A stretch of 64,000 nucleotides of DNA from Streptomyces guryensis (GTDB lineage Bacteria; Actinomycetota; Actinomycetes; Streptomycetales; Streptomycetaceae). The number at the start of each line of letters is the position of its first letter. Positions within the stretch are counted from its first letter, which is position 1. The stretch spans positions 62,001 to 126,000 of the forward strand of contig NZ_JAJSBI010000015.1 in assembly GCF_021261325.1 (NCBI RefSeq), read 5' to 3'. Of this stretch, positions 1 through 8,821 are shown piece by piece. The notes under the pieces are model-generated. The model was given only the letters and a program-made list of their open reading frames with translations, ran no database searches and was not told where the DNA came from. Made by a program: the position numbers and the translations under genes.

Positions 1-100
1 GGTTGCGGGACATCCGCAGTATGTCAGAACAACAACGTCCACTCGTTCGAGTCGGATCGACGAGCGGCAGCAGGCGGGGCCGGGCCTTGCTTGCGTCAGA

Positions 101-241
101 TCACAGCAGGCCGAGCTGGGTGACGAGCATCGCGACGACCATGACGAGGGTCCAGCCCGAGACGTGCTCGAGGATCTTCGGGCCGTCGCCCTTGGGACCG
201 CCGGTGCGGGTGCGGGCGGCGCGGGCCGAGTGTGCGGTCAT
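101..241 (-). CDS. small single-pass membrane protein, SCO1431-like
   Basis: A 46-residue protein starting at the ATG at 241. The first ~28 residues are polar and basic with a Gly-Gly-Pro-Lys-Gly-Asp stretch, followed by one hydrophobic segment (LVMVVAMLVTQLGLL) at the very C-terminus, so it is a tail-anchored mini-protein. I recall this size and pattern from the SCO1431 family of Streptomyces membrane proteins of unknown role. The upstream Shine-Dalgarno is weak. It points the same way as the C39 peptidase gene, about 130 bp downstream of it, so co-transcription is possible. Function unknown. Confidence 0.7.
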   Translation of the reverse strand: MTAHSARAARTRTGGPKGDGPKILEHVSGWTLVMVVAMLVTQLGLL

Positions 242-375
242 GGCGTCTCGCTGAGGTCGGACGTGCGGTGGACTCCCCCGGGCTTCTGTCCACTTTGCCA
301 CCTGGAGCGGCATGTGCGGCGGAGACATCGGTCACACGGGAAAGGCCCCGGTTTCCCGGGGCCCTCGCCCATGGC

Positions 376-1764
376 TCAGCGCACGCCCACCGCTGCGAGC
401 GCCCTGCGCCGGCGGGGTGTGAGCCGCGCCGGGAAGTACAGGTAGCAGACCCCTCCGGTGCCGGAGACGACCTTGCCGGAGGCGTTGTACCGCTTGGTCC
501 TGAGCCAGATGTTCTCCCACTCGCGCCGCTTGTAGACACGGCGTACCGCGTCGTCGCTCGGCGAGAACGGGTCGTTCGCGATCACATCGCCGTCGGCGGT
601 GAAGCCGATGACGGTCATCAGGTGCCCCGCCGTGCCGTAGCCCGCCCCCGTCAGCTCCCCCTTGAGGAACGACTGGGACGTTATGGCCGGGATGCCGGCC
701 GCGATCAGCGTCTCCAGGTCGGTGAGCGAGCCGAGCCGGGTGACCACGCCCTGCAGGCCCTTGTACGTGGCCGCGTAGGCGGCGTTGAACGGCCAGTTGC
801 CGCAGCCCTCGTACTGGTAGTCGTAGGTGAAGCGGGCCGCGTGGTCGACCTGGGGGCCGGCGTAGCTCGGGTCCACCCAGGCCAGTTGCTCCGGGGTGAG
901 CCTGCCTCCCCAGTACTCGATGATCATCTGCGAGGAGGTGGGGCTGCACCAGGCCTCGCCGCCGTTGTCGTACTCGGGGTACTGGCCCTTGTGGATCTCC
1001 TGCGAGTAGCGCGGGACGATCAGTTCCCTGGCGAGGCCGGGCGTGGAGGCGGGCACGGTGAAGCGGTCGGGGATGTCCGAGCCCATCGCGCCGAGCCGCC
1101 ACACGGTGGGCGTGAGCTTGCTGCGTGGCTTGCGGTACAGGGTGAGGCGTAGGCGGTACGAGACCAGGCGCAGCCCGGTCGTCGCGTCGTCGATGGCGAA
1201 GGTGTCCGTCCAGATGGCGCTCTTGCCGTCCTTCTGGTCGTCCACCGAGGTCCGCTTGATGTCCTGGTCGCCGGCCGCCCAGCGGCCCATCACGTACCAG
1301 GGGGTCTGCGTGCCGTCGGAGTAGGTGCCGTGCAGCTCGACCTGGAGCCAGGTGCCGGCCGGGGTGTGCGCGTTCCAGGAGGCGATCACCTCGGTGGCGG
1401 GCACGCGGAGCCTGTGGACGGGGGACGTCCAGACCGCGTACTCCCAGGCGGCGGTCGTGCCGGTGTGCGGGTCCGTGTAGTCGGTGGTGCCGGCGGGGGC
1501 GGCGATCACCACGCCGGGGCGGGCGCCCCCGACGGCGCGGGTGCCCTGCGCGGCGCCCGTCGACCAGTCCCCGTACGAGGTCCAGGCTCGGTAGTCGACC
1601 GCGGGGATCCCCCTGCTCGAACGAAGCCGGGAGTGGGGAAGGGACGGGGCCACGGCGGACTCCTCGGCGTCGGCCACGTCGGCGGTGACGGCGGGGCCCA
1701 CCACCGCGGCGGCCAGCGTGGCAGCCAGGACGGTTCTGCGGGACGGCTGTTCGGCTCTGTTCAT
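376..1764 (-). CDS. exported peptidase C39 family protein
   Basis: A 462-residue protein. The ATG at 1764 is chosen because it gives a clean Tat-type signal peptide: a twin arginine in QPSRRTVLAA at about residues 7-16, followed by an alanine-rich hydrophobic stretch. The N-terminal half resembles a beta-sandwich binding region. The C-terminal half carries a C39_2-type papain-fold domain with Cys273 in EAWCSPTS, His381 in GTAGHLMTV and a downstream Asn-Asp-Pro. Such proteins are presumed secreted cysteine peptidases or cell-wall enzymes; the substrate is unknown. It is not a bacteriocin-exporter C39 domain because there is no ABC transporter part. An alternative upstream start at 1836 would bury the twin arginine. 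Confidence 0.85.
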   Translation of the reverse strand: MNRAEQPSRRTVLAATLAAAVVGPAVTADVADAEESAVAPSLPHSRLRSSRGIPAVDYRAWTSYGDWSTGAAQGTRAVGGARPGVVIAAPAGTTDYTDPHTGTTAAWEYAVWTSPVHRLRVPATEVIASWNAHTPAGTWLQVELHGTYSDGTQTPWYVMGRWAAGDQDIKRTSVDDQKDGKSAIWTDTFAIDDATTGLRLVSYRLRLTLYRKPRSKLTPTVWRLGAMGSDIPDRFTVPASTPGLARELIVPRYSQEIHKGQYPEYDNGGEAWCSPTSSQMIIEYWGGRLTPEQLAWVDPSYAGPQVDHAARFTYDYQYEGCGNWPFNAAYAATYKGLQGVVTRLGSLTDLETLIAAGIPAITSQSFLKGELTGAGYGTAGHLMTVIGFTADGDVIANDPFSPSDDAVRRVYKRREWENIWLRTKRYNASGKVVSGTGGVCYLYFPARLTPRRRRALAAVGVR

Positions 1765-1964
1765 GGCGGAGCGACCCCCAGGTGTCCGAGTCGGGCAGGT
1801 CCGAATGCGCGGTAGCGCTGTGCTGTGGTGCGCCAACTATGGCCGCAGGGGAAACGTCCTGCCAGCACTTCGGCCCGTGCCACGCCCACCAATATTGGTC
1901 TCGACCACTGGCATGACCTGCAGGGCCGTCCGGCCCGGCGCACACGGGGCGCCGGGCCGCAGGC

Positions 1965-3461
1965 TCAGATCAGGTCCATCGCCGCGACCTCGTCGGGCCG
2001 CCCGTAGCTGACCGGCCCCTGGAAGCGACGGCGGGCGGTGGCGAACCACCAGACGGTGGCGACGACCAACACGACGGCTAGGGCGATCGGCGCGTAGTTG
2101 AAGGAGTCGACGGTGATCGGCGAGGCCTGCGGAAGCATGAACAGGACGCTGCTGAGCAGGATCCAGGCCACGGCGATCACGCCCACGGGCTTGCTCCAGC
2201 GGCCCAGGTGCCAGGGGCCCGCCTGGAACTCGTCGCCCAGGCTCAGCCGGAGCAGGATCGGCACGGCGTAGGCGAGGAAGAGCCCGACGACGTTGACGCT
2301 GACGATGGCGGTGAACGCCGTGTGCGACCACCAGCCGGGCAGCACGAGGGCCAGCGAGCAGGCCACCGCGAGCCAGACGGCCTTGACCGGGGTGCGGGTG
2401 CGCGGCGAGACCGAGTGCCACAGACGGGAACCGGGCATGGCGCCGTCGCGGGAGAAGGCGAAGATCTGCCGGGTGTTGCTGGTGAGATTGGCGAGACCGC
2501 AGAAGAGCATCGCGCCGATCACGATCAGCAGGAGCACCTTGGCGGTGGTCAGGCCGAGACCGTCGATGAGAATCTGGACGGGCGGAGCGGACGCGCTCGC
2601 CACATGGCCGTAGTCGTGAATGCTGTAGACCAGTGCGAGCATCAGGATCAGACCGGTGATCGCCGAGTAGCCGATCGCACGGGTGATCCCCTTCGGGGCG
2701 TTGACCGTGGCCCGCACCGTTTCCTCGGACATGTGGAAGCTGCCGTCGAAGCCGGTGAAGGTCCAGCTGGTGACCAGCAGACCGAGCATCCCGCCGTAAA
2801 GCCCGTTGGTGAAACCGGTGTTGTTCGCGAAATGCGTGACGAACGAGGCCGACCGGTGCTGGCCGGGTCCGACGATCAGGGCGCCGACGATCACCACGAG
2901 GCCGATCAGCAGCCACCACACGGAGATCCGGTTGAGGAGCGCGACCAGTTGGACGGTGTAGGTGTTGGCCAGTCCCTGCAGCACGATGAGCAGTGCCGTG
3001 ATCAGCACCGTCTGGTGGGTGGTCGGCACGTAGGAGTGCCACTGCAGGGCGATGAAGGCCTGGATGAAGGTGGCGGCGGCGTAGCCGGTGGCGGCCGTGC
3101 CGCCGATCTGACCCACGAAGTTCAGCCAGCCCGTGTACCAGGACCAGGCGCCCTTGTGCCGTTTGGCGAGTTTCCCGGCGGAGAAATACAGCGCGCCGCT
3201 CGTCGGATAGGCGGAGGCGACTTCCGCCATGGCGAGCCCGACGAAGAGCACCATGACGGAGACGCCGATCCAGCCGAAGACGAGAATGCGGGGGCCGCCG
3301 GCGTTCAGCCCGAATCCGAAACCGGAGAAGATTCCCGAGAGGATGTTGATGATGGTGAATGAGATGGCGAAATTGTCGAACGCCTGAAATCGACGGGTGA
3401 GTTTCCTCGGGTAACCCATCTCATGAAGTACGGCGTCGTCGTCCGATATCCGTTCCGGCAC
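1965..3461 (-). CDS. APC superfamily amino acid permease
   Basis: A 498-residue integral membrane protein with about 12 hydrophobic segments. It begins with a cytoplasmic ~35-residue leader (LTRRFQAFDNFAISFTIINI) typical of the amino acid/choline (ACT) branch of the APC family, which takes up amino acids, GABA, amines or choline by cation symport. A conserved loop with SEETVRA and the motif AFSRDG before helix 9 support this placement. The ATG at 3461 is the only reasonable start. It stands alone, between the C39 peptidase and a hypothetical gene on the same strand. The substrate cannot be told from sequence. Confidence 0.88.
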   Translation of the reverse strand: MPERISDDDAVLHEMGYPRKLTRRFQAFDNFAISFTIINILSGIFSGFGFGLNAGGPRILVFGWIGVSVMVLFVGLAMAEVASAYPTSGALYFSAGKLAKRHKGAWSWYTGWLNFVGQIGGTAATGYAAATFIQAFIALQWHSYVPTTHQTVLITALLIVLQGLANTYTVQLVALLNRISVWWLLIGLVVIVGALIVGPGQHRSASFVTHFANNTGFTNGLYGGMLGLLVTSWTFTGFDGSFHMSEETVRATVNAPKGITRAIGYSAITGLILMLALVYSIHDYGHVASASAPPVQILIDGLGLTTAKVLLLIVIGAMLFCGLANLTSNTRQIFAFSRDGAMPGSRLWHSVSPRTRTPVKAVWLAVACSLALVLPGWWSHTAFTAIVSVNVVGLFLAYAVPILLRLSLGDEFQAGPWHLGRWSKPVGVIAVAWILLSSVLFMLPQASPITVDSFNYAPIALAVVLVVATVWWFATARRRFQGPVSYGRPDEVAAMDLI

Positions 3462-3488
3462 AGGGCGGCCTTTCTCTCTGCGGGGGGT

Positions 3489-4439
3489 CTACGGGGGGAC
3501 AGGGAGGCCGCAGGCGCGGCGGGCCCGGGACAGTTGGTCAACGGGGTCTCCGAAGGCGGACCAGGGCATACGGGAGGCATACGGCCCCATCGCCGCGAAG
3601 ACCGCGCGCGCCTCGAACTCGCGCTTGCCCATGACCAGGGCGTGCGCGAGGTAGGCCAGGTCGAGCACCGGGGTGAAGCGGTAACCCGGCATCGTGGGCA
3701 GCCAGTTCTGGTAGATCGCGAGGGCGGTGGAGCGCCACTGCGGCTGCTCCCAGACCCGGCCGGCGAGCAACTGGGTCGGGTTGTAGCTCTCGACGAGGGC
3801 GACGAGGGGCAGCAGGCGCAGCGGGGAGTCGGCGGGTGCGCGCTGGCCGAGGAAGGCGGCGACGTCCCAGGCGGCGTTCACGGAGCCGCCGTGCCGGGTG
3901 AAGAAGCAGGCCAGGAAGCGGTGGTGGGCCTCGCGGTGCCATGGGTCGAGCGACAGGACGTGCGCGAACAGCCGCCAGGGGCCGGGCGGCGCGGTCAGCA
4001 ACCCGCGCGGGGCCGGGTCGGTCAGCCGGTGCAGCCGAGCCATGGCCAGCCGGGCCGTCCAGGGCGTGGGATCGGCCGGGTGCGCCCCCGCCGCCCGGTC
4101 GCAGGCGGTCAGCGCGATCCGCTCCAGGGCCCCGGCCCGCTCGTCGTGCGCGTCGGCCGCGCGCAGCGCCCGCAGCACCGCCACCCGCGCCCACAGCAGC
4201 GCGGCCTCGGCGGTCGGCTCCTCGGCAAGCCAGCGCTCGGCGAGGTCGGAGTCGGCGGCCTCGGAGGCGAGGACCAGGGAGCGGTGGGCGCGCAGACCGA
4301 AGTCGCCGTGTGTCTCGGCGAGAGCTTCATGGGCGCTCCGGTATCGGCCGGCGCGTATGTCCACGCATACGCTCGCGAGCAAGCGGTCGTCGGCCGCCGG
4401 ATGCCACACATACTGCCCTTCGAATAACCCAGCGACCAT
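3489..4439 (-). CDS. conserved hypothetical protein with helical TPR-like repeats
   Basis: A 316-residue soluble protein rich in Ala, Leu and Arg, with repeated helical pairs, for example AERWLAEEPTAEAALLWARVAVLRAL and later DLAYLAHALVMGKREFEARAVF. This suggests a tetratricopeptide-like solenoid. I see no catalytic motif, signal peptide or membrane helix. Proteins of this kind are common in Streptomyces and usually annotated as hypothetical. It lies 27 bp upstream of the permease gene on the same strand, so the two may be co-transcribed. It is divergent from the kinase gene at 4658. No function is assigned. Confidence 0.75.
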   Translation of the reverse strand: MVAGLFEGQYVWHPAADDRLLASVCVDIRAGRYRSAHEALAETHGDFGLRAHRSLVLASEAADSDLAERWLAEEPTAEAALLWARVAVLRALRAADAHDERAGALERIALTACDRAAGAHPADPTPWTARLAMARLHRLTDPAPRGLLTAPPGPWRLFAHVLSLDPWHREAHHRFLACFFTRHGGSVNAAWDVAAFLGQRAPADSPLRLLPLVALVESYNPTQLLAGRVWEQPQWRSTALAIYQNWLPTMPGYRFTPVLDLAYLAHALVMGKREFEARAVFAAMGPYASRMPWSAFGDPVDQLSRARRACGLPVPP

Positions 4440-4638
4440 CTGCTCCTGTCTCCCCGTACGACGCCTCGCAGTTGTGCACCTCGCACCTTACTCAGCAATG
4501 GGTGCAACCGGAACGCGGTTTTCGAGAAGGCAAGCCGAGTTTCCGGTCGGGATTAACACTGGCTCGCGGCCAGCCAACAACTGGTTCAAAGCGGCACTAT
4601 TTTCCGACCCGCCCATTCGCCCCGATTTCACCCACGAC

Positions 4639-4644
4639 TAGAAT
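4639..4644 (+). promoter_or_regulatory. possible -10 box upstream of the kinase gene
   Basis: TAGAAT fits a TAnnnT -10 hexamer and sits 14 bp before the ATG at 4658. A transcript starting there would be nearly leaderless, which would explain why neither ATG (4643 or 4658) has a visible Shine-Dalgarno sequence. No convincing -35 element is present, so this is a weak call. Confidence 0.3.
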
Positions 4645-4657
4645 GTTCCTGTCGAAT

Positions 4658-5311
4658 ATGCCCAACGCTCCAGCCAGCCAAGGAACGGCCATTCACGACC
4701 TCGCCTCCCGGCTCCACCGTCTGCCCCCGTCCTGCGGCCCGGTCCGCCTGATCGGCGTCGACGGACATGCCGGCTCCGGAAAGTCCACGTTCGCCGGGCG
4801 GTTGGCCCGGGCACTGGACGGGGCGCCCGTGCTGCGCCTCGACGACATCGCCAGCCACGACGAGCTGTTCGAGTGGACCGGGCGACTGCTGGCCCAGGTG
4901 ATCGAACCGCTGAGCCGCGGCGAGAGCGCCCACTACTCCCCCTACGACTGGCACACCCGCTGCTTCGGACCACCGCGCACACTGCCGCCCGCCCCGGTGG
5001 TCCTCGTCGAGGGCGTCGGCGCGGGCCGTCGCGCCGTGCGCCCGTACCTCGCGGCACTGCTGTGGATGGAGTTGCCGCACGAGGAGTCCTGGACGCGTGG
5101 ACGGCAGCGGGACAGGGAGGAACAGCGGGAGTTCTGGGCCGGATGGGTCAGGGCGGAGCGGCGGCACTTCGCCGACGACCCCTCGCGGCCGTTCGCCGAC
5201 CTCCTGGTGCGGCAGTCGGAGAAGGGTTACGAGGTGCTCCCGGGACCCGTGAACACTGCTGGACCGGACCAGACACTCACGCACGGTGACGGACCAACGG
5301 CAGTGTGCTGA
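4658..5311 (+). CDS. P-loop uridine kinase-like protein
   Basis: A 217-residue P-loop NTPase. Walker A is GVDGHAGSGKST near residue 32, followed by a LDDIASHDELFEWTGRL stretch and a Walker B-like VVLVEGVGAGRRA at ~112. This order matches the uridine kinase/phosphoribulokinase-like family of Streptomyces, which phosphorylates small nucleosides or related substrates. Starts at 4643 and 4658 are both possible; 4658 is preferred because of a -10-like box overlapping 4643. It is a single gene, divergent from the hypothetical gene at 3489. The real substrate is not established. Confidence 0.75.
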   Translation: MPNAPASQGTAIHDLASRLHRLPPSCGPVRLIGVDGHAGSGKSTFAGRLARALDGAPVLRLDDIASHDELFEWTGRLLAQVIEPLSRGESAHYSPYDWHTRCFGPPRTLPPAPVVLVEGVGAGRRAVRPYLAALLWMELPHEESWTRGRQRDREEQREFWAGWVRAERRHFADDPSRPFADLLVRQSEKGYEVLPGPVNTAGPDQTLTHGDGPTAVC

Positions 5312-5426
5312 ACTTGTGAAGACGCCCGCCGGAGAACTTGCCGGAGTGCCTCAACTCCGCTTGACCGGGCGGCCGTACAGGACTTACGTTCTCAATGTGC
5401 GGCCATTCGAAGCCGCCCACAGTCGC

Positions 5427-5462
5427 GAAGCCCCCGGTTGTTCCCCCGTGATCGGGGGCTTC
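5427..5462 (+). terminator. rho-independent-type hairpin after the kinase gene
   Basis: A perfect 10-bp inverted repeat, GAAGCCCCCG (5427-5436) and CGGGGGCTTC (5453-5462), with a 16-nt loop. It lies 115 bp after the kinase stop. There is no long T-run, as is usual in Streptomyces. Confidence 0.65.
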
Positions 5463-5738
5463 GTTCTGCCCGCACCCTGTTTTCCGGACGCCCCGCGGCA
5501 CATTTCGCTCACCCACCGTTACCGTCCGAAGCGCGCCCCGTCTGCTCCCACCTCGCCAAACGGCCCATGCGGCACCCTTCGGCGGGCGACACCCCCGCAG
5601 GTACGATGCCCTCGGTGCGACCTGATGGACGGCTGCGCGCACCGCAACTCCGGTCCGCGGTACGGCGGTTCGATCAAGGCGGCCGGCGGACAGCGGTCCG
5701 GCGGTCAACCGACGGGGGCACGGTTTGTGGGGGACGTG
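5463..5738. other. upstream region of the AAA+ ATPase gene
   Basis: Non-coding between the hairpin at 5427-5462 and the start at 5739. It holds a TACGAT -10-like hexamer at 5602-5607 and a GGGGGAC Shine-Dalgarno just before the ATG. An open frame runs through it from 5286 but lacks coding-like composition before residue 1 of the ATPase. Confidence 0.45.
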
Positions 5739-7604
5739 ATGGATTTCGGCATGCAGGGCCCCGAGGCCCCGGCCGACCTCGCCTGGCTGCGGGGTGTGGA
5801 CGCCTACACGATGGGCGCCTATCCGCAGGCGGAGGAGGAGTTCCGGGCCGCGGTCCGGATGGATCCCGGGATGGCCGACGGCTGGCTCGGACTGCACGCG
5901 CTGCGCGTCGACACGACGACCGCGCTGTTACGGATGTTCCGGCACCGGGACCGCTTCGGCGAACAGCGCGCCCGGCACCGCCGCTCCCTCAACTCCTGGT
6001 ACTGGCTCGGCTGGTGGGTGCAACCCGTGCTGGAGAGCCCGCGCGATCTGCTGCTCGCACACGCCTCGCACTGGCTGGACGGCCGGCATGTCCCGGAGCT
6101 GGACCGGGCCCTCGCCGGTCTGCCGCCCGTGGACACCGACCCGCAGGTCCGCTTTCTGCACGCCTGCCGCGCCTACCTCGTCAAGGACTGGGACCAGCTC
6201 GTCCGCCACACCGACCCGCTGATCGACGACGCTCTGCTCGGTATCGAGGCAGGCCTGTTCGGCGGCATGGCGCGGGTCCGCCTGGAGATGTACGGGCAGG
6301 CCGAACCGCTCCTGTCGTCCGCCCTGATGCGCTGCCGCAGCGAACAGCCGCAGCGCAAGGAGCTGCGCTACTGGCTGGCGCGCGCCCACGAGGGCACGGG
6401 CCGCTCGGCCGCCGCCCTCCCCCTGTACCGGGCCGTGCACCGCGTCGACCCCGCCTTCATGGACACCTCGGCCCGGCTCGCGGCGATCGCCGAGGGCGAC
6501 GGGTACGACGAGGTCACCGACCTCGCCGCGATCACGCTCTCCGGCGGCCAGGACGCCCTGGAGGGCCCCGACACCCTGGACCCGCTCTTCGGCGCCGAGG
6601 GCCGGGACCTGAGGCTCTCCGAGTCCGACCTCCCGCCGGTCGGCCCGCTGCCGTCGGCGATCGACCCGGCGGTGCGCGAGAAGACCGTCGGCTCACCGGG
6701 ATCTCCGCTGCCGGCCGGCCCCACCGACCCCGTCCTGCTCGAGGAGGCGCTCGCCGAGCTGGAGCGCATGGTGGGCCTGGAACCGGTGAAGCGACAGGTC
6801 AATGCGCTGTCGGCCCAGTTGAACATGGCGCGGCTGCGCGCCGGCCAGGGTCTACCGGTGCAGCCGCCGAAACGGCACTTCGTCTTCTCGGGCCCCTCCG
6901 GCACCGGCAAGACAACGGTCGCCCGCATCCTCGGACGCGTCTTCTACGCCCTCGGGCTGCTCGGCGGCGACCACCTCGTGGAGGCGCAGCGGGCCGACCT
7001 GGTCGGTGAGTACCTGGGCCAGACGGCCGTGAAGGCCAACGAACTGATCGACTCCGCGATCGGCGGTGTGCTGTTCGTCGACGAGGCGTACTCGCTCTCC
7101 AACTCCGGCTACGGCAAGGGCGACGCGTACGGCGACGAGGCGTTGCAGGTACTGCTGAAGCGGGCCGAGGACAACCGTGACCACCTGGTGGTCATCCTGG
7201 CCGGCTACCCGGAGGGCATGGACCGCCTGCTGGCCGCCAACCCCGGCCTGTCGTCCCGTTTCACCAGCCGCGTCGACTTCCCCTCGTACCGGCCGCTCGA
7301 ACTCACCTCGATCGGTGAGGTGCTGGCTGCCGAGAACGGCGACGTCTGGGACGAGGAGGCGTTGGACGAGCTGCGGTCGATCGCCGGACATGTGGTCGAC
7401 CAGGGGTGGATCGACGAGCTCGGGAACGGGCGGTTTCTGCGGACGCTGTATGAGAAGAGCTGCGCGTATCGGGATCTGCGGTTGTCGACGTATCCCGGGG
7501 TTCTGTCGCGGGACGACTTGTCGACACTGCGGCTGCCCGATCTGATGCAGGCGTACGGAGAGGTGCTGTCGGGGCGGGGGCCCCAGGATCCGTCAGGAAT
7601 GTGA
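5739..7604 (+). CDS. EccA/CbbX-like AAA+ ATPase with N-terminal TPR domain
   Basis: A 621-residue protein. Residues 1-300 are helical TPR-like repeats (ADLAWLRGVDAYTMGAYPQAEEEFRAA pattern). Residues ~345-610 are an AAA+ domain of the CbxX/CfqX type: Walker A GPSGTGKTT at 385-393, Walker B VLFVDEAYSL near 445, and an arginine finger region SSRFTSRVDF. Domain order is that of EccA, the cytosolic ATPase of type VII secretion. No ESX or EccB-E genes are in the window, so it is an orphan here. The start at 5739 has a GGGGGAC ribosome site. Leu64 is encoded by TTA (5928-5930), making translation dependent on the bldA tRNA and hence probably developmentally timed. Confidence 0.85.
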   Translation: MDFGMQGPEAPADLAWLRGVDAYTMGAYPQAEEEFRAAVRMDPGMADGWLGLHALRVDTTTALLRMFRHRDRFGEQRARHRRSLNSWYWLGWWVQPVLESPRDLLLAHASHWLDGRHVPELDRALAGLPPVDTDPQVRFLHACRAYLVKDWDQLVRHTDPLIDDALLGIEAGLFGGMARVRLEMYGQAEPLLSSALMRCRSEQPQRKELRYWLARAHEGTGRSAAALPLYRAVHRVDPAFMDTSARLAAIAEGDGYDEVTDLAAITLSGGQDALEGPDTLDPLFGAEGRDLRLSESDLPPVGPLPSAIDPAVREKTVGSPGSPLPAGPTDPVLLEEALAELERMVGLEPVKRQVNALSAQLNMARLRAGQGLPVQPPKRHFVFSGPSGTGKTTVARILGRVFYALGLLGGDHLVEAQRADLVGEYLGQTAVKANELIDSAIGGVLFVDEAYSLSNSGYGKGDAYGDEALQVLLKRAEDNRDHLVVILAGYPEGMDRLLAANPGLSSRFTSRVDFPSYRPLELTSIGEVLAAENGDVWDEEALDELRSIAGHVVDQGWIDELGNGRFLRTLYEKSCAYRDLRLSTYPGVLSRDDLSTLRLPDLMQAYGEVLSGRGPQDPSGM

Positions 7605-7641
7605 GCTGCGCCCAAGAGCTCGGTGCCTGCGGTCTCTCGCG

Positions 7642-7725
7642 ACTGCGGGTACGTCGTGGCTTGTCGCCGCCCACGCGGCGGAGCCGCAAATCAGACACAG
7701 CCCCGCGCCCTTCCGGGGCGCGGGG
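7642..7725 (-). repeat. dispersed Streptomyces intergenic repeat, copy 1
   Basis: On the minus strand this reads as a G+C-rich hairpin followed by GCGGCTCCGCCGCGTGGGC and a GCCACGACG stretch. The same element occurs at about 27,199-27,280 on the plus strand. The first part (7701-7725) is a perfect 10-bp inverted repeat, CCCCGCGCCC/GGGCGCGGGG, with a 5-nt loop, and probably serves as a bidirectional terminator between the convergent ATPase and CBS-protein genes. Confidence 0.7.
7701..7725. terminator. bidirectional terminator hairpin between convergent genes
   Basis: Perfect stem CCCCGCGCCC (7701-7710) and GGGCGCGGGG (7716-7725). It lies between the plus-strand ATPase stop at 7604 and the minus-strand stop at 7736, so it can end transcription in both directions. 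Confidence 0.65.
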
Positions 7726-7735
7726 AAGCCCTGCG

Positions 7736-8821
7736 TCAGCCGGCCAGTGCCTGCTCCGGCTCCCCGCTCGCCCTTGGCTCCGTGACCTTCACCTCCGGGA
7801 TGTCCCGGTGGGCCGGGTCCGTGACTTCACCGACCAGGAGTTCCAGTACGTCCTCCAGGGCCACCAGGCCCAGGACCTTTCCGGAGGCGTCGGCCACCTG
7901 GGCCAGGTGGGTGGCGGCGCGGCGCATCACCGTCAGGGCGTCGTCCAGGGGGAGTTCGGATCGCAGCGTCGTCATCGGGCGCCACAGCTGCTGCGGCACC
8001 GCACGCTCCGAGTCCTCCAGGTCCAGTACGTCCTTCACGTGCAGGTAGCCCATGAAGGCGCCGTTCTCCGCGGCTATCGGGAAGCGGGAGTATCCGGTGC
8101 GAGCGGTGAGCTCGACGATCCGGCCCGGGGTGACCGACGGAGGGACCGTCACCAGGGACTCGCGCCCCAGGAGCACGTCCGTCACCGGGCGGGAGCCCAG
8201 TTCCAGGGCGTCCTCCAGGCGTTCCTGCTCCTCGGGGTCGAGCAGACCCGCCTGGCCGGAGTCCTCCACCAGGCGGTTGAGCTGCTCACTGGTGAAGACG
8301 GCCTCGACCTCGTCCTTCGGCTCGACCCGGAAGAGCCGCAGGATCGCCTGCGCGACGGCGCCGAGGGCGACGGTGATCGGCTTGCAGACGCGGGCGAAGG
8401 CGACCAGGCCCGGGGCGAGCCACATGGCCGCCTTCTCCGGGGCGGCCATCGCCAGGTTCTTCGGGACCATCTCGCCGATGACGAGGTGGAAGAAGACGAC
8501 GGCGGCGAGCGCGATGACGTAACCCAGCGGGTGAATCATCCCGTCCGGGAGGTGGACCCACTCGAAGACCGGTTCCAGCAGGTGCGCGACGGTCGGTTCG
8601 GCGACCGCGCCCAGGGTCAGCGAGCAGACGGTGATGCCGAACTGGGCCGCCGCCATCATCTGCGGCAGCCGCTCCAGGCCATAGAGGACCTGGCGGGCAC
8701 GGGCCGTGCCGAGGGGTTCGATCTGGCTGCGGCGTACGGACACGAGCGCGAACTCGGCGCCGACGAAGAAGCCGTTGGCCAGTACGAGGAGTGCGGCGAA
8801 CAGGAGTTGGAGCACGCTCAT
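7736..8821 (-). CDS. CNNM/hemolysin-family membrane protein (DUF21 plus CBS pair)
   Basis: A 361-residue protein. An N-terminal DUF21 transmembrane domain (LANGFFVGAEFALVSVRRS at ~15-33, then helices to ~150, with the motif GEMVPKNLA) is followed by two CBS domains (~200-335). It belongs to the CNNM/CorC magnesium-cobalt transporter group, often labelled hemolysin. Unlike its upstream partner it lacks the C-terminal CorC_HlyC domain. Its ATG at 8821 overlaps the stop of that partner by 4 bp (ATGA at 8818-8821), so the two are translationally coupled and may form a heteromer. Confidence 0.88.
   Translation of the reverse strand: MSVLQLLFAALLVLANGFFVGAEFALVSVRRSQIEPLGTARARQVLYGLERLPQMMAAAQFGITVCSLTLGAVAEPTVAHLLEPVFEWVHLPDGMIHPLGYVIALAAVVFFHLVIGEMVPKNLAMAAPEKAAMWLAPGLVAFARVCKPITVALGAVAQAILRLFRVEPKDEVEAVFTSEQLNRLVEDSGQAGLLDPEEQERLEDALELGSRPVTDVLLGRESLVTVPPSVTPGRIVELTARTGYSRFPIAAENGAFMGYLHVKDVLDLEDSERAVPQQLWRPMTTLRSELPLDDALTVMRRAATHLAQVADASGKVLGLVALEDVLELLVGEVTDPAHRDIPEVKVTEPRASGEPEQALAG

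Noticed and set aside
332..1945. A 537-residue frame overlapping the C39 peptidase gene
   Set aside because: Arg/Pro-rich sequence with no domain; the other frame has a signal peptide and a full peptidase domain.
5370..5470. tRNA gene near the terminator at 5427
   Set aside because: A TTCGA-like stretch occurs, but no cloverleaf can be formed; the hairpin is a terminator.
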